A stretch of 33,000 nucleotides of DNA from Symsagittifera roscoffensis (GCF_963678635.1 NW_026971019.1:1-33000), one strand, 5' to 3'; counted from the stretch's first letter, positions 19,275-32,389 are shown. The notes: a model not told the origin generated them from the sequence alone. Made by a program: numbers and translations.

Positions 19275-22200
19275 ATCTCCAAATAACATGCAGAAAAGGG
19301 CGAAAATGGGCAACAAAACTATAAGAAATCCTAATGATCGCGGGCGCAATGAGATTTTAAGACCTACAAAATTTTATGGGCCAAAATGAACTGTGTCATA
19401 GGCACCAAAATACCCCTCCAAATAACAAGCAAAAATGGACAAATGTATAAGAAATCCATTGGTTTTATGCCAAATTGAACTGTGTCACAGGCAACAAAAC
19501 CATAAGAAATCCTAATGATCGCGGGCGCAATGAGCTTTTAAGACCTACAAAATATTATGGGCCAAAATGAACTGTGTCATAGGCACCAAAATACTCCTCC
19601 AAATAACAAGCAAAAATGGACGAATATATACGAAATCCATTGGTTTCATGCCAAAATGAACTGTGTCACAGGCAACAAAACCATAAGAAATCCTAATGAT
19701 CGCGGGCGCAATGAGCTTTTAAGACCTACAAAATATTATGGGCCAAAATGAACTGTGTCATAGGCACCAAAGTACCTCTCTAAACAACAAGCAAAAATGG
19801 ACGAACATATAAGAAATCCATTGGTTTCATGACAAAATGAACTGTGTCACAGGCAACAAAACCATAAGAAATCCTAATGATCGCGGGCGCAATGAGCTTT
19901 TAAGACCTACAAAATATTATGGGCCAAAATGAACTGTGTCATAGGCACCAAAATACCCCTCCAAATAACAAGCAAAAATGGACAAATGTATAAGAAATAC
20001 ATTGGTTTTATGCCAAATTGAACTGTGTCACAGGCAACAAAACCATAAGAAATCCTAATGATCGCGGGCGCAATGAGCTCTTAAGACCTGCAAAATATTA
20101 TGGGCCAAAATGAACTGTGTCATAGGCACCAAAATACCCCTCCAAATAACAAGCAAAAATGGACGAATATATATGAAATCCATTGGTTTCATGCCAAAAT
20201 GAACTGTGTCACAGGCAACAAAACCATAAGAAATCCTAATGAGCGCGGGCGCAATGAGCTTTTAAGACCTATAAAATATTATGGGCCAAAATGAACTGTG
20301 TCATAGGCACCAAAATACTCCTCCAAATAACAAGCAAAAATGGACAAATTTATAAGAAATCCATTGGTTTTATGCCAAAGTGAACTGTGTCACAGGCAAC
20401 AAAACCATGAGAAACCCTAATGATGACAAGCGCAATGAGCGTTTAAGATCTACAAGATATTATGGGCCAAAATGAACTGTGTCATAGGCACCAAAATAGT
20501 CCTCTAAACAACAAGCAAAAATGGACGAATATATAAGAAATCCATTGGTTTCATGCCAAAATGAACTGTGTCACAGGCAACAAAACCATAAGAAATCCTA
20601 AGGATTGCGGGCGCAATGAGCTTTTAAGACCTACAAAATATTATGGGCCAAAATGAACTGTGTCATAGGCACCAAAATATCCCTCCAAATAACAAGCAAA
20701 AATGGACAAATGTATAAGAAATCTATTGGTTTCATGCCAAATTGAACTGTGTCACAGGCAACAAAACCATGAGAAACCCTAATGAAGACAGGCGCAATGA
20801 GCATTTAAGATCTACAAGATATTATGAGCCAAAATGAACTGTGTCATAGGCACCAAAATACCCCTCTAAACAACAAGCAAAAATGGACAAGTATATAAGA
20901 AATCTATTGGTTTCATGCCAAATTGAACTGTGTCACAGGCAACAAAACAATGAGAAACCCTAATGATGACAGGCGCAATGAGCGTTTAAGTTCTACAAGA
21001 TATTATGGGCCAAAATGAACTGTGCCATAGGCACCAAAATACCCCTCCAAATAACAAGCAAAATTGGACAAATGTATAAGAAATCCATTGGTTTTATGCC
21101 AAATTGAACTGTGTCACAGGCAACAAAACCATAAGAAATCCTAATGATCGCGGGCGCAATGAGCTTTTAAGACCTACAAATTATTATGGGCCAAAAATAA
21201 CTGTGTCATAGGCACCAAAGTACCCCTCTAAGCAACAAGCAAAAATGGACGAACATATAAGAAATCCATTGGTTTCATGACAAAATGAACTGTGTCACAG
21301 GCAACAAAACCATAAGAAATCCTAATGATCGCGGGCGCAATGAGCTTTAAAGACCTACAAAATATTATGGGCCAAAATGAACTGTGTCATAGGCACCAAA
21401 ATACCCCTCCAAATAACAAGCAAAAATGGACAAATGTATAAGAAATCCATTGGTTTTATGCCAAATTGAACTGTGTCACAGGCAACAAAACCATAAGAAA
21501 TCCTAATGATCGCGGGCGCAATGAGCTTTTAAGAACTACAAAATATTATGGGCCAAAATGAACTGTGTCATAGGCACCAAAATACCCCTCCAAATAACAA
21601 GCAAAAATGGACGAATATATATGAAATCCATTGGTTTCATGCCAAAATGAACTGTGTCACAGGCAACAAAACCATAAGAAATCCTAATGATCGCAGGCGC
21701 AATGAGCTTTTAAGACCTACAAAATATTATGGGCCAAAATGAACTGTGTCATAGGCACCAAAATACTCCTCCAAACAACAAGCAAAAATGGACGAACATA
21801 TAAGAAATCCATTGGTTTCATGACAAAATGAACTGTGTCACAGGCAACAAAACCATAAGAAATCCTAATGATCGCGGGCGCAATGAACTTTTAAGACCTA
21901 CAAAATATTATGGGCCAAAATGAACTGTGTCATAGGCACCAAAATACCCCTCCAAATAACAAGCAAAAATGGACAAATGTATAAGAAATACATTGGTTTT
22001 ATGCCAAATTGAACTGTGTCACAGGCAACAAAACCATAAGAAATCCTAATGATCGCGGGCGCAATGAGCTCTTAAGACCTGCAAAATATTATGGGCCAAA
22101 ATGAACTGTGTCATAGGCACCAAAATAACCCTCCAAATAACAAGCAAAAATGGACGAATATATATGAAATCCATTGGTTTCATGCCAAAATGAACTGTGT

Positions 22201-25200
22201 CACAGGCAACAAAACCATAAGAAATCCTAATGAGCGCGGGCGCAATGAGCTTTTAAGACCTATAAAATATTATGGGCCAAAATGAACTGTGTCATAGGCA
22301 CCAAAATACTCCTCCAAATAACAAGCAAAAATGGACAAATTTATAAGAAATCCATTGGTTTTATGCCAAAGTGAACTGTGTCACAGGCAACAAAACCATG
22401 AGAAACCCTAATGATGACAAGCGCAATGAGCGTTTAAGATCTACAAGATATTATGGGCCAAAATGAACTGTGTCATAGGCACCAAAATAGTCCTCTAAAC
22501 AACAAGCAAAAATGGACGAATATATAAGAAATCCATTGGTTTCATGCCAAAATGAACTGTGTCACAGGCAACAAAACCATAAGAAATCCTAAGGATCGCG
22601 GGCGCAATGAGCTTTTAAGACCTACAAAATATTATGGGCCAAAATGAACTGTGTCATAGGCACCAAAATATCCCTCCAAATAACAAGCAAAAATGGACAA
22701 ATGTATAAGAAATCTATTGGTTTCATGCCAAATTGAACTGTGTCACAGGCAACAAAACCATGAGAAACCCTAATGAAGACAGGCGCAATGAGCATTTAAG
22801 ATCTACAAGATATTATGAGCCAAAATGAACTGTGTCATAGGCACCAAAATACCCCTCTAAACAACAAGCAAAAATGGACAAGTATATAAGAAATCTATTG
22901 GTTTCATGCCAAATTGAACTGTGTCACAGGCAACAAAACCATGAGAAACCCTAATGATGACAGGCGCAATGAGCGTTTAAGTTCTACAAGATATTATGGG
23001 CCAAAATGAACTGTGCCATAGGCACCAAAATACCCCTCCAAATAACAAGCAAAATTGGACAAATGTAAAAGAAATCCATTGGTTTTATGCCAAATTGAAC
23101 TGTGTCACAGGCAACAAAACCATAAGAAATCCTAATGATCGCGGGCACAATGAGCTTTTAAGACCTACAAAATATTATGGGCCAAAATTAACTGTGTCAT
23201 AGGCACCAAAGTACCCCTCTAAGCAACAAGCAAAAATGGACGAACATATAAGAAATCCATTGGTTTCATGACAAAATGAACTGTGTCACAGGCAACAAAA
23301 CCATAAGAAATCCTAATGATCGCGGGCGCAATGAGCTTTTAAGACCTACAAAATATTATGGGCCAAAATGAACTGTGTCATAGGCACCAAAATACCCCTC
23401 CAAATAACAAGCAAAAATGGACAAATGTATAAGAAATCCATTGGTTTTATGCCAAATTGAACTGTGTCACAGGCAACAAAACCATAAGAAATCCTAATGA
23501 TCGCGGGCGCAATGAGCTTTTAAGAACTACAAAATATTATGGGCCAAAATGAACTGTGTCATAGGCACCAAAATACCCCTCCAAATAACAAGCAAAAATG
23601 GACGAATATATATGAAATCCATTGGTTTCATGCCAAAATGAACTGTGTCACAGGCAACAAAACCATAAGAAATCCTAATGATCGCAGGCGCAATGAGCAT
23701 TTAAGTTCTACAAGATATTATGGGCCAAAATGAACGGTGCCATAGGCACCAAAATACCCCTCCAAATAACAAGCAAAATTGGACAAATGTAAAAGAAATC
23801 CATTGGTTTTATGCCAAATTGAACTGTGTCACAGGCAACAAAACCATAAGAAATCCTAATGATCGCGGGCGCAATGAGCTTTTAAGACCTACAAAATATT
23901 ATGGGCCAAAATTAACTGTGTCATAGGCACCAAAGTACCCCTCTAAGCAACAAGCAAAAATGGACGAACATATAAGAAATCCATTGGTTTCATGACAAAA
24001 TGAACTGTGTCACAGGCAACAAAACCATAAGAAATCCTAATGATCGCGGGCGCAATGAGCTTTTAAGACCTACAAAATATTATGGGCCAAAATGAACTGT
24101 GTCATAGGCACCAAAATACCCCTCCAAATAACAAGCAAAAATGGACAAATGTATAAGAAATCCATTGGTTTTATGCCAAATTGAACTGTGTCACAGGCAA
24201 CAAAACCATAAGAAATCCTAATGATCGCGGGCGCAATGAGCTTTTAAGAACTACAAAATATTATGGGCCAAAATGAACTGTGTCATAGGCACCAAAATAC
24301 CCCTCCAAATAACAAGCAAAAATGGACGAATATTTATGAAATCCATTGGTTTCATGCCAAAATGAACTGTGTCACAGGCAACAAAACCATAAGAAATCCT
24401 AATGATCGCAGGCGCAATGAGCTTTTAAGACCTACAAAATATTATGGGCCAAAATGAACTGTGTCATAGGCACCAAAATACTCCTCCAAATAACAAGCAA
24501 AAATGGACAAATTTATAAGAAATCCATTGGTTTTATGCCAAAGTGAACTGTGTCACAGGCAACAAAACCATGAGAAACCCTAATGATGACAAGCGCAATG
24601 AGCGTTTAAGATCTTCAAGATATTCTGGGCCAAAATGAACTGTGTCATAGGCACCAAAATACCCCTCTAAACAACAAGCAAAAATGGACGAATATATAAG
24701 AAATCCATTGGTTTCATGCCAAAATGAACTGTGTCACAGGCAACAAAACCATAAGAAATCCTAAGGATCGCGGGCGCAATGAGCTTTTAAGACCTACAAA
24801 ATATTAGGGGCCAAAATGAACTGTGTCATAGGCACCAAAATACCCCTCCAAATAACAAGCAAAAATGGACGAATATATATGAAATCCATTGGTTTCATGC
24901 CAAAATGAACTGTGTCACAGGCAACAAAACCATAAGAAATCCTAATGATCGCAGGCGCAATGTGCTTTTAAGACCTACAAAATATTATGGGCCAAAATGA
25001 ACTGTGTCATAGGCACCAAAATACTCCTCCAAATAACAAGCAAAAATGGACAAATTTATAAGAAATCCATTGGTTTTATGCCAAAGTGAACTGTGTCACA
25101 GGCAACAAAACCATGAGAAACCCTAATGATGACAAGCGCAATGAGCGTTTAAGATCTACAAGATATTATGGGCCAAAATGAACTGTGTCATAGGCACCAA

Positions 25201-27228
25201 AATACCCCTCTAAACAACAAGCAAAAATGGACGAATATATAAGAAATCCATTGGTTTCATGCCAAAATGAACTGTGTCACAGGCAACAAAACCATAAGAA
25301 ATCCTAAGGATCGCGGGCGCAATGAGCTTTTAAGACCTACAAAATATTAGGGGCCAAAATGAACTGTGTCATAGGCACCAAAATATCCCTCCAAATAACA
25401 AGCAAAAATGGACAAATTAATAAGAAATCTATTGGCTTCATGCCAAATTGAACTGTGTCACAGGCAATAAAACCATGAGAAACCCTAATGAAGACAGGCG
25501 CAATGAGCATTTAAGATCTACAAGATATTATGAGCCAAAATGAACTGTGTCATAGGCACCAAAATACCCCTCTAAACAACAAGCAAAAATGGACAAGTAT
25601 ATAAGAAATCTATTGGTTTCATGCCAAATTGAACTGTGTCACAGGCAACAAAACCATGAGAAACCCTAATGATGACAGGCGCAATGAGCGTTTAAGTTCT
25701 ACAAGATATTATGGGCCAAAATGAACTGTGCCATAGGCACCAAAATACCCCTCCAAATAACAAGCAAAAATGGACAAATGTATAAGAAATCCTTTGGTTT
25801 TATGCCAAATTGAACTGTGTCACAGGCAACAAAACCATAAGAAATCCTAATGATCGCGGGCGCAATGAGCTTTTAAGACCTACAAAATATTATGGGCCAA
25901 AATGAACTGTGTCATAGGCACCAAAGTACCCCTCTAAACCACAAGCAAAAATGGACGAACATATAAGAAATCCATTGGTTTCATGACAAAATGAACTGTG
26001 TCACAGGCAACAAAGCCATAAGAAATCCTAATGATCGCGGGCGCAATGAGCTTTTAAGACCTACAAAAAATTATGGGCCAAAATGAACTGTGTCATAGGC
26101 ACCAAAATACCCCTCCAAATAACAAGCAAAAATGGACAAATGTATAAGAAATCCATTGGTTTTATGCCAAATTGAACTGTGTCACAGGCAACGAAACCAT
26201 AAGAAATCCTAATGATCGCGGGCGCAATGAGCTTTTAAGAACTACAAATATTATGGGCCAAAATGAACTGTGTCATAGGCACCAAAATACCCCTCCAAAT
26301 AACAAGCAAAAATGGACGAATATATATGAAATTCATTGGTTTCATGCCAAAATGAACTGTGTCACAGGCAACAAAACCATAAGAAATCCTAATGATCGCA
26401 GGCGCAATGAGCTTTTAAGACCTACAAAATATTATGGGCCAAAATGAACTGTGTCATAGGCACCAAAATACTCCTCCAAATAACAAGCAAAAATGGACAA
26501 ATTTATAAGAAATCCATTGGTTTCATGCCAAAGTGAACTGTGTCACAGGCAACAAAACCATAAGAAACCCTAATGATGACAAGCGCAATGAGCGTTTAAG
26601 ATCTAAAAGATATTATGGGCCAAAATGAACTGTGTCATAGGCACCAAAATACCCCTCTAAACAACAAGCAAAAATGGACGAATATATAAGAAATCCATTG
26701 GTTTCATGCCAAAATGAACTGTGTCACAGGCAACAAAACCATAAGAAATCCTAATGATCGCGGGCGCAATGAGCTTTTAAGACCTACAAAATATTATGGG
26801 CCAAAATGAACTGTGTCATAGGCACCAAAATATCCCTCCAAATAACAAGCAAAAATGGACAAATGTATAAGAAATCTATTGGTTTCATGCCAAATTGAAC
26901 TGTGGCACAGGCAACAAAACCATGATAAACCCTAATGAAGACAGGCGCAATGAGCATTTAAGATCTACAAGATATTATGAGCCAAAATGAACTGTGTCAT
27001 AGGCACCAAAATACCCCTCTAAACAACAAGCAAAAATGGACGAGTATATAAGAAATCTATTGGTTTCATGCCAAAATGAACTGTGTCACAGGCAACAAAA
27101 CCATAAGAAATCCTAATGATCGCGGGCGCAATGAGCTTTTAAGACCTACAAGATATTATGGGCCAAAATGAACTGTGCCATAGGCACCAAAATATCCCTC
27201 CAAATTACATGCAAAAGGGTCGCTCATA
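19275..27228. repeat. 181-bp satellite array 2, ~44 monomers
   Basis: Duplicate of array 1 with the same order of variant monomers, including the 1991, 724 and 543 bp periodicities. It lacks one 184 bp monomer that array 1 has around 16440-16620 (a 181 bp unit plus an AAC insertion). Scattered single-base differences separate the two arrays. The recurring short open frames (19557-19751, 20100-20294, 26172-26447 and others) are repeat by-products. Confidence 0.97.
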
Positions 27229-27454
27229 TAAAAAAGCATTATCAGTTTACTAACAAAGAAAAGGATATCAGGTGGTTGAAAAATTAGTTTAAGAAGTCTC
27301 AGTTTGAGTATAAGAAGTATAATATAAGAACTCTCAGCAAAAACACTCAGTTTGAGTTGTAACGGTTGAGTAGAGCTTTCATGAGTTATTAGTATGACCA
27401 AATATTTCAGCACTTTTTAGATCAATATTGAGTTTAAGCCCAACAATTCATGAT
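27229..27454. other. 3' flank of the BEN-like gene, copy 2
   Basis: Parent copy of 17046-17271, between array 2 and the BEN-like stop codon. One visible difference is AAGAACTCTCAG here where copy 1 has AAGAAGTCTCAG. No gene recognised. Confidence 0.6.
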
Positions 27455-29314
27455 CTATTCGTTTTCGTTTGTCTTGCTGACATCTGTCTCGGTGCTGCTT
27501 TGCAGATTCAGCATTCGATGCGTGAATTGCCGCTGCAAATCTGCTTGCTCTTGTTGACGTCTGCTGGCCTGAATTTCCAGCCCAAACCGGTTAAAACTTT
27601 CTTTTGCCTCCTCATACGCCTCAGTTGGGTTATTAGGGTACTTCTTCCGAATGGCATCTTGAACAATTAAAGAACAGATTTTGTAACACTTATTTTATTC
27701 CGAAAAAAACAGTCCCTTCGATAATTTTTTTTTCTTTGAAAACTCTTGTTTTCAGAAGTGACTATTACCTGCCCAGATGCCTTTTCGTGTATCTCCAAAT
27801 GGTTGGCGACAGTGTGGTCCCGAGGCCTTTTTAGGCGAAATCATGTGACTGGCAATTTCATTATCGGTCCACATTAGCTGTCCTATTTTTCTTCCATACT
27901 TTGCAGGGTTTAGAGCAGTCAACCGCAAGAGGTCCTTTCCATTCCAGTTAATAGTAGTTTCTGGTTCATTTTCCGCAACCGGTTTACCAGTCCATATCTC
28001 GAATTTATTGGCCTAGTAAAAGAACATGTTTTCAGCTTATTTGGTTTTCCTCACTCCTCATTAAAAAAATCAAGCTTTTAAGTCTCACTTAATTAGAGCT
28101 AATTTTCATTCCCTGAATTTATCTATAAAACCTCAAGGCCGCTTACCATCCGATTCATCGACTTTTCAATGCGAATAGTTTCGCCGACATGACGATTAAA
28201 CATTTTTGAGAGACACTCGTTCATCATTGTCACACTCCTGTCGTGTTTTTCGACTATTTCTCCCAAATTTTGGAGAATATTCATCATTGCTACACGCTCT
28301 TCTTGCTGGTAAAAATCAAAACAACTGTGTTAACACCCCTCACTTAGATTAAATAATCGATTACGTTTTTTTTATGAATACCGAAACTTGTCAATTGAAA
28401 CAGCTCACCAAACAGCAGCAGGCAACTTGAGACCCACTTGGCTTTGATGAAGCTTCATGCGCATAATTTGCCGGCATCGACAAATTATGTGGTGTTGAAG
28501 CTACCAGCCTGTTCTTTGGACTTATGACTGGGGAAGGATCTGTCAACAAATCCGATGCATGGAACAAGTTTCGCTTTCTTCTTACGGGTGCCAGATTAGC
28601 ACGTTGATCCCCATTGGTCATTGAGGGCTGAGGACAGACAGAGACTTGAGCTTCTTGAAGAACTTCATTCAGGGCTTCTCTCTCCTTGATTTAGAAAAAT
28701 TTGATTGATTTTCTATACTAGTTTTCTACCTATTTTAATTTTTTGTCCAACCTCAAATTCAAATGAATTCTTACCGCTGTAATTTCTTCCTCGTCAATTG
28801 GAAGACAAAACTCCGGCGGATTTAGACTGGTTAAAGGTGGCAGCTCATTCTCATCGGTGCCATCAATTTCCGTCAAGGTTATTTCATCTTCACAGTTTGG
28901 AAATTGAATTCCTGGCTCTTCGTCTATTCCAATGTTGACACAGGCCATGGACAAGTCGATAAGACATCCATCTATTTTATTCCTCGGCCCTCTTGCATAC
29001 ACTTTCGCCTCATATAGTACACCAGAAATTTTTATTGTTACAACGTGATCTCTCTAAAAAGACACGCTTTTAAGCTCAGAAAGTACCTTAAACTAGTTTT
29101 CTGTAAATTGACGAACCTTTATACCGTCTCTCTGATCTAGAGGCATTTGGATACTGGCCGACAAAATATCCATAACTCCTGGCCGTTGGTCTTGGTAATA
29201 GAATAAAAGCAACAAAACACCTTTGAGCTTCTGTCTAACTCTATCCTCAATGGCATTGATCTCAGAGCGCATCATTGGGTTTTTGACTGGCCTACCAAAT
29301 CGAGTTTGAGACAT
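27455..29314 (-). CDS. Coiled-coil, BEN-like domain protein, six exons
   Basis: Exons on the minus strand: 29117-29314, 28775-29053, 28409-28684, 28147-28305, 27769-28012 and 27455-27657. Each junction has GT-AG ends; the first four introns are phase 0 and the fifth splits codon 386. The joined frame has no stops and gives 452 residues. Exon 1 starts MSQTRFGRPVKNP. Exon 2 has an acidic stretch. Exon 3 has an NLS-like RRKR (about 194-197). Exon 4 (252-304) is predicted coiled coil (EERVAMMNILQNLGEIVEKH). Exons 5-6 (about 320-415) look like a BEN DNA-binding domain: DLLRLTALNPAKYGRKIGQL, DNEIASHMI, then DAIRKKYPNN. A Gln/Arg-rich tail follows. The BEN match is by pattern only and not certain. 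As the second intact gene of the presumed element it may be a TnpA-like DNA-binding accessory protein. The 5' exon is the least sure: its donor is GTTCGT and its ATG lies near repeats. Confidence 0.65.
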
Positions 29315-29385
29315 CTAAACAAACATTTGGTTATGAGACATCTAAACAATATTTTGAGTATGAGATATCTGAACTACCATTTGAC
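29305..29385. repeat. Three ~27-bp direct repeats at the BEN gene start
   Basis: TTTGAGACATCTAAACAAAC, TATGAGACATCTAAACAATA and TATGAGATATCTGAACTACC follow one another at about 27 bp spacing, beginning at the start codon and running into the upstream region. They could be operator-like or promoter sites for the BEN-like gene. Further upstream (29386-29560) I see no other feature. Confidence 0.6.
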
Positions 29386-29559
29386 ATTTTAAGAACACAG
29401 ACAGCACAATGAAAAAAAGAACACGGCTTGTGTTTATCACACTACAACTTTATCGAGTCAGATTGCAAAAAAGTGAAAAGCAAAATTACAGCCACGAAAA
29501 CTACTATGGGGCTGTTGTGGCACGATCTTATTATATGCATATGCTACGACACTTATCTG

Positions 29560-30032
29560 CAGTCATCGATCCATTCATCTAAACATCTACTTAATCATCC
29601 ATCTAGCAACCTTTTCAGCCACTAATCCAACTAGCCATCTAGAGATATCGTTCGAGCCATATTTCTATACAACCATTCAACCAACCATTCAATCATGTAT
29701 CCAGCAAACCGTCTAACCAGCCATTCATTGAGTTATCTAGACATCGATCTATCCATCCAACCAGCCATTTATCCATCTACCCAATCTAGCAATCTGGCTA
29801 TTCAACCAGCCATTGAGCCATCTATAAAATCATCCATCCAGCGATCCAACCATCTAGCGTTCCAACCAACAAATCACTCTTGCACCTTGCCATATATCCA
29901 GCCGTCCATCCATCCAACCAGCCACATACCCATACATCATCCATCTTGCCACGAATCAAATTGTTCGTCCATTCAAACTGACATCACTCTGACCATCTAG
30001 CGATCCATCCACCCAGCTATCGATCCAACAAT
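29560..30032. repeat. Degenerate CCAN tetranucleotide microsatellite
   Basis: Long run of CCAT, CCAA and CCAG words (for example CCATCCATCCAACCAGCCA near 29910) mixed with ATCTA. The plus-strand open frame at 29695-30000 is a Ser/His/Pro/Ile-rich translation of it and is not a gene. Confidence 0.85.
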
Positions 30033-31392
30033 CATTAATATTTTTCAAGTTGTTGTGGTACAGTCAGGCATTTCGTAACAATCGGTTAAGATTTCGCAAT
30101 CGAAACGAGATTGTAAGATTACTTGACTGTGTAACGTTTTGTGCCGTGGTTCCCATGACATAAATAAAATGGGTAACCAAAATGAGAAGGATCTACTCTC
30201 CGGAGATAAACCTAACCTATATCTTCATTTTCGACAACAAACACGACAGAACAAACACGAGAAGGCCTTACTAAAAACATAGCCACTTTGAGTCGATTCG
30301 GTCTGAACATTACTCAAAAATAACAAAAGAAAATAGTAAAACACGTCCGAATCCAAAGTTTTTACATATTTTCATTGGTCTGAACAGAAAAAATTTTGAT
30401 AGGAAAAAAGGCACATCAACTCCACTCTTTTGTATGTTTTTTGTAGACTATGATCGTAACATTCTTTGCTACTTGCACTGTAACCGGCTTTCATTCTTTA
30501 ACATGTTTTTTCATTCAAAAGGTGTTGTCTTGAGCTTAAATTTGAAAAAAAAATTCACCTGTGATCATTTTTTGCAAAGTTTGCAAATGGCGTTTATAGT
30601 TTTATTTTGGCCAATTTGTGACAATTAACGCGCGATGTATTTAGCGATTTCAACGCGTTAGCGATTTAATCCGTCTTCCAAATTGGTCGAAGGAAACTTA
30701 TTTGCCATACTTGATTTTGTAGTAGAAGCAAAATCTATCTCGTTGTACTTTGTATGGCTTGTGGGGGTGATGATTTTCACAAGAAAAGATCTCATTAAAA
30801 AATTGTTTCATTTTTTACATATATTTTTCCATGTTATTATTACTGCTCCATAGACCTTAAGAGACATTCGAAATAATCGTTGCTAAGCCACGAAAGAACT
30901 TTTTTGTTGACATGCCTTTTTTTCTTGGTTGACTTAAATAAAAATCCGTAAAAAAGCTGTAAAGACTCACCCAAAAAGCTGTAAAGATCGAGACAATTTT
31001 TCTGGGCGGCTTGAGAATTTTTACAAATCAGGATGGCATAACAAACTCGTCATTGAAAAGGTTAACAAGCGACATCTTACCAATTCTAGAAGATTGTTTA
31101 GACAAATTAGCAGACCTAACAGACGAAAACTACTCACTTTCTGAAGTTTCAGCACTTTCTTTTTCGGATATTTTGTCTTTTTCCGTTATTTAGTTGTTTC
31201 TGTTTTCAATCAGTTCAAACAATCTGAAAAATGAAAACATTAGAAAAACATATACAAAGGCGAAATCTAATCTTTGAACAATGGGCAAAACAAACTCGGG
31301 TCAAAATTATGCAAGATAACCTTGAAATTTTTATGATGTCTTCAAGTTGTAAGATCACTAGACCCAGCCTAATGTTTTACTTGACCCAGCTC

Positions 31393-31418
31393 TTTGATTT
31401 GGTATTCACCAAATCAAA
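31393..31418. other. Perfect 11-bp stem hairpin, 4-nt loop
   Basis: TTTGATTTGGT, loop ATTC, ACCAAATCAAA. The arms are exactly complementary. It sits 24 bp left of a larger inverted repeat. Confidence 0.8.
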
Positions 31419-31441
31419 TATGGACCGGATTGGCAGCAGGC

Positions 31442-31576
31442 ATGAAAAATGACTTTATTCAACAAAAAAGACTTTTAGAACTTATTCTAAGATTCATTAT
31501 CCATTTCCCCCATTACAATAAGATGCAAATTAAACCAATTTACGAAGTCTTTTTGTTGAGTTGAGTCATTTTTCAT
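31442..31576. repeat. Inverted repeat with ~33-bp arms
   Basis: The left arm 31442-31474 (ATGAAAAATGACTTTATTCA then ACAAAAAAGACTT) is the near-perfect reverse complement of the right arm 31545-31576, with a 70 bp loop. Outside the arms GGCAG and CTGCC extend the match imperfectly. It could be a folded RNA, a tiny MITE-like remnant, or a chance palindrome. Confidence 0.75.
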
Positions 31577-32359
31577 AACTGCCGCTCATTCCACCTATTC
31601 AAATTTATTATTTCGAGTTTGATGGGATAGAGTGAGGTCTCGAAATTCACAGAATGATTTAAGAACAAGACACGTAACAAAACTTGAAATTCAGTTCGAA
31701 AATTACTTAAAAGCTTGTTTTGTTGCTAAAAATTTTTTAATTTCATGCTCAGGCAACTAAGAATTTGAAAAAGCACAATAGGTCATATCGGGGGGGGGGT
31801 TGCTCAATCGATCCCCTTGAATTAATATTACTATAATTTAAGGTTTAAGCACCACAGTTTTTTTGTAAGTACTGTATCCATTCGGAAAGGTTTGTGAAAA
31901 GTTTTTAATGTGTATTTTATGTGAGAAAGACATTGGTAAGTTAAAGATGAAGATAGCGCCTATAGATACTCGTTTTCATCAACGATTATTAACATTATCT
32001 CCGAATAGCTGGTTATTGATCAAAATGAACACTTTCACAAGGAACACATTTTGTCGCAACACTATTTGCGTTACCAAAGTGTGTTAACTCTTTGCGTATT
32101 AACTCAATAAAGTCATTACCGCGACAGCACTCGATACCACTCATTATTGCGAATCGAGAAAAAGAACACGTGAGTGAAAATAAATGAACAAACTTCTTGC
32201 TTAAATTTACTAACACTCTTATAAAAATGAAGTCAGATTAAAATACACATGCGTTTTGGAACCATACTTCATTAAAATAAAATTTGAACGGTTAAATACT
32301 TTACCACTTACTCTTCCAACTTGTTTGTTTTTTAAAAACAGCTTAAACACTGTTTTTTT

Positions 32360-32376
32360 TTTGGTTTTGAACCAAA
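32360..32376. other. Short hairpin TTTGGTT/AACCAAA
   Basis: Seven-base perfect stem with a TTG loop, right after a T-rich run and 14 bp before the next hairpin. Confidence 0.5.
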
Positions 32377-32389
32377 TTTATTGAGCATT

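Larger units (their letters stand above)
17438..27620. repeat. Tandem duplication, unit 2 (~10.18 kb)
   Basis: Second copy of the 7071-17437 unit. Its left end is the fusion junction inside the chimeric ORF. On its right it continues into the rest of the intact BEN-like gene (CGCCTCAGTTGGG at 27617-27629). Confidence 0.9.
3203..29314 (-). mobile_element. Candidate multi-gene CACTA-like (CMC) DNA transposon
   Basis: The BEN-like gene, the SET-tnp2 transposase and the SGNH gene share one strand, and the 181 bp repeat lies upstream (8908) and downstream (3833-4365) of the transposase. A CMC-type transposase with an accessory DNA-binding protein and internal repeats parallels En/Spm, where TnpA binds subterminal repeats and acts with TnpD. 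The span given is only the gene-bounded minimum. I found no convincing CACT-type terminal inverted repeats or target-site duplication. Without the tandem duplication the element would be roughly 16 kb. The SGNH gene and the BEN-like gene could instead be neighbours by chance. Confidence 0.5.

Noticed and set aside
8908-27228. CRISPR-like array of repeats and spacers
   Set aside because: The whole 181 bp unit is conserved with no unique spacers, and the genome is eukaryotic with spliced genes.
1885-29408. AGACAGCACA at 1885 and 29399 as element termini
   Set aside because: The 10 bp match is in direct, not inverted, orientation, lacks the CACT start of CACTA ends, and has no flanking target-site duplication.
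30060-30145. Possible inverted repeat (ACAGTCAGGCA and CTTGACTGTGT) as a transposon end
   Set aside because: The match is only about eight to ten bases with mismatches and has no partner elsewhere in the window.
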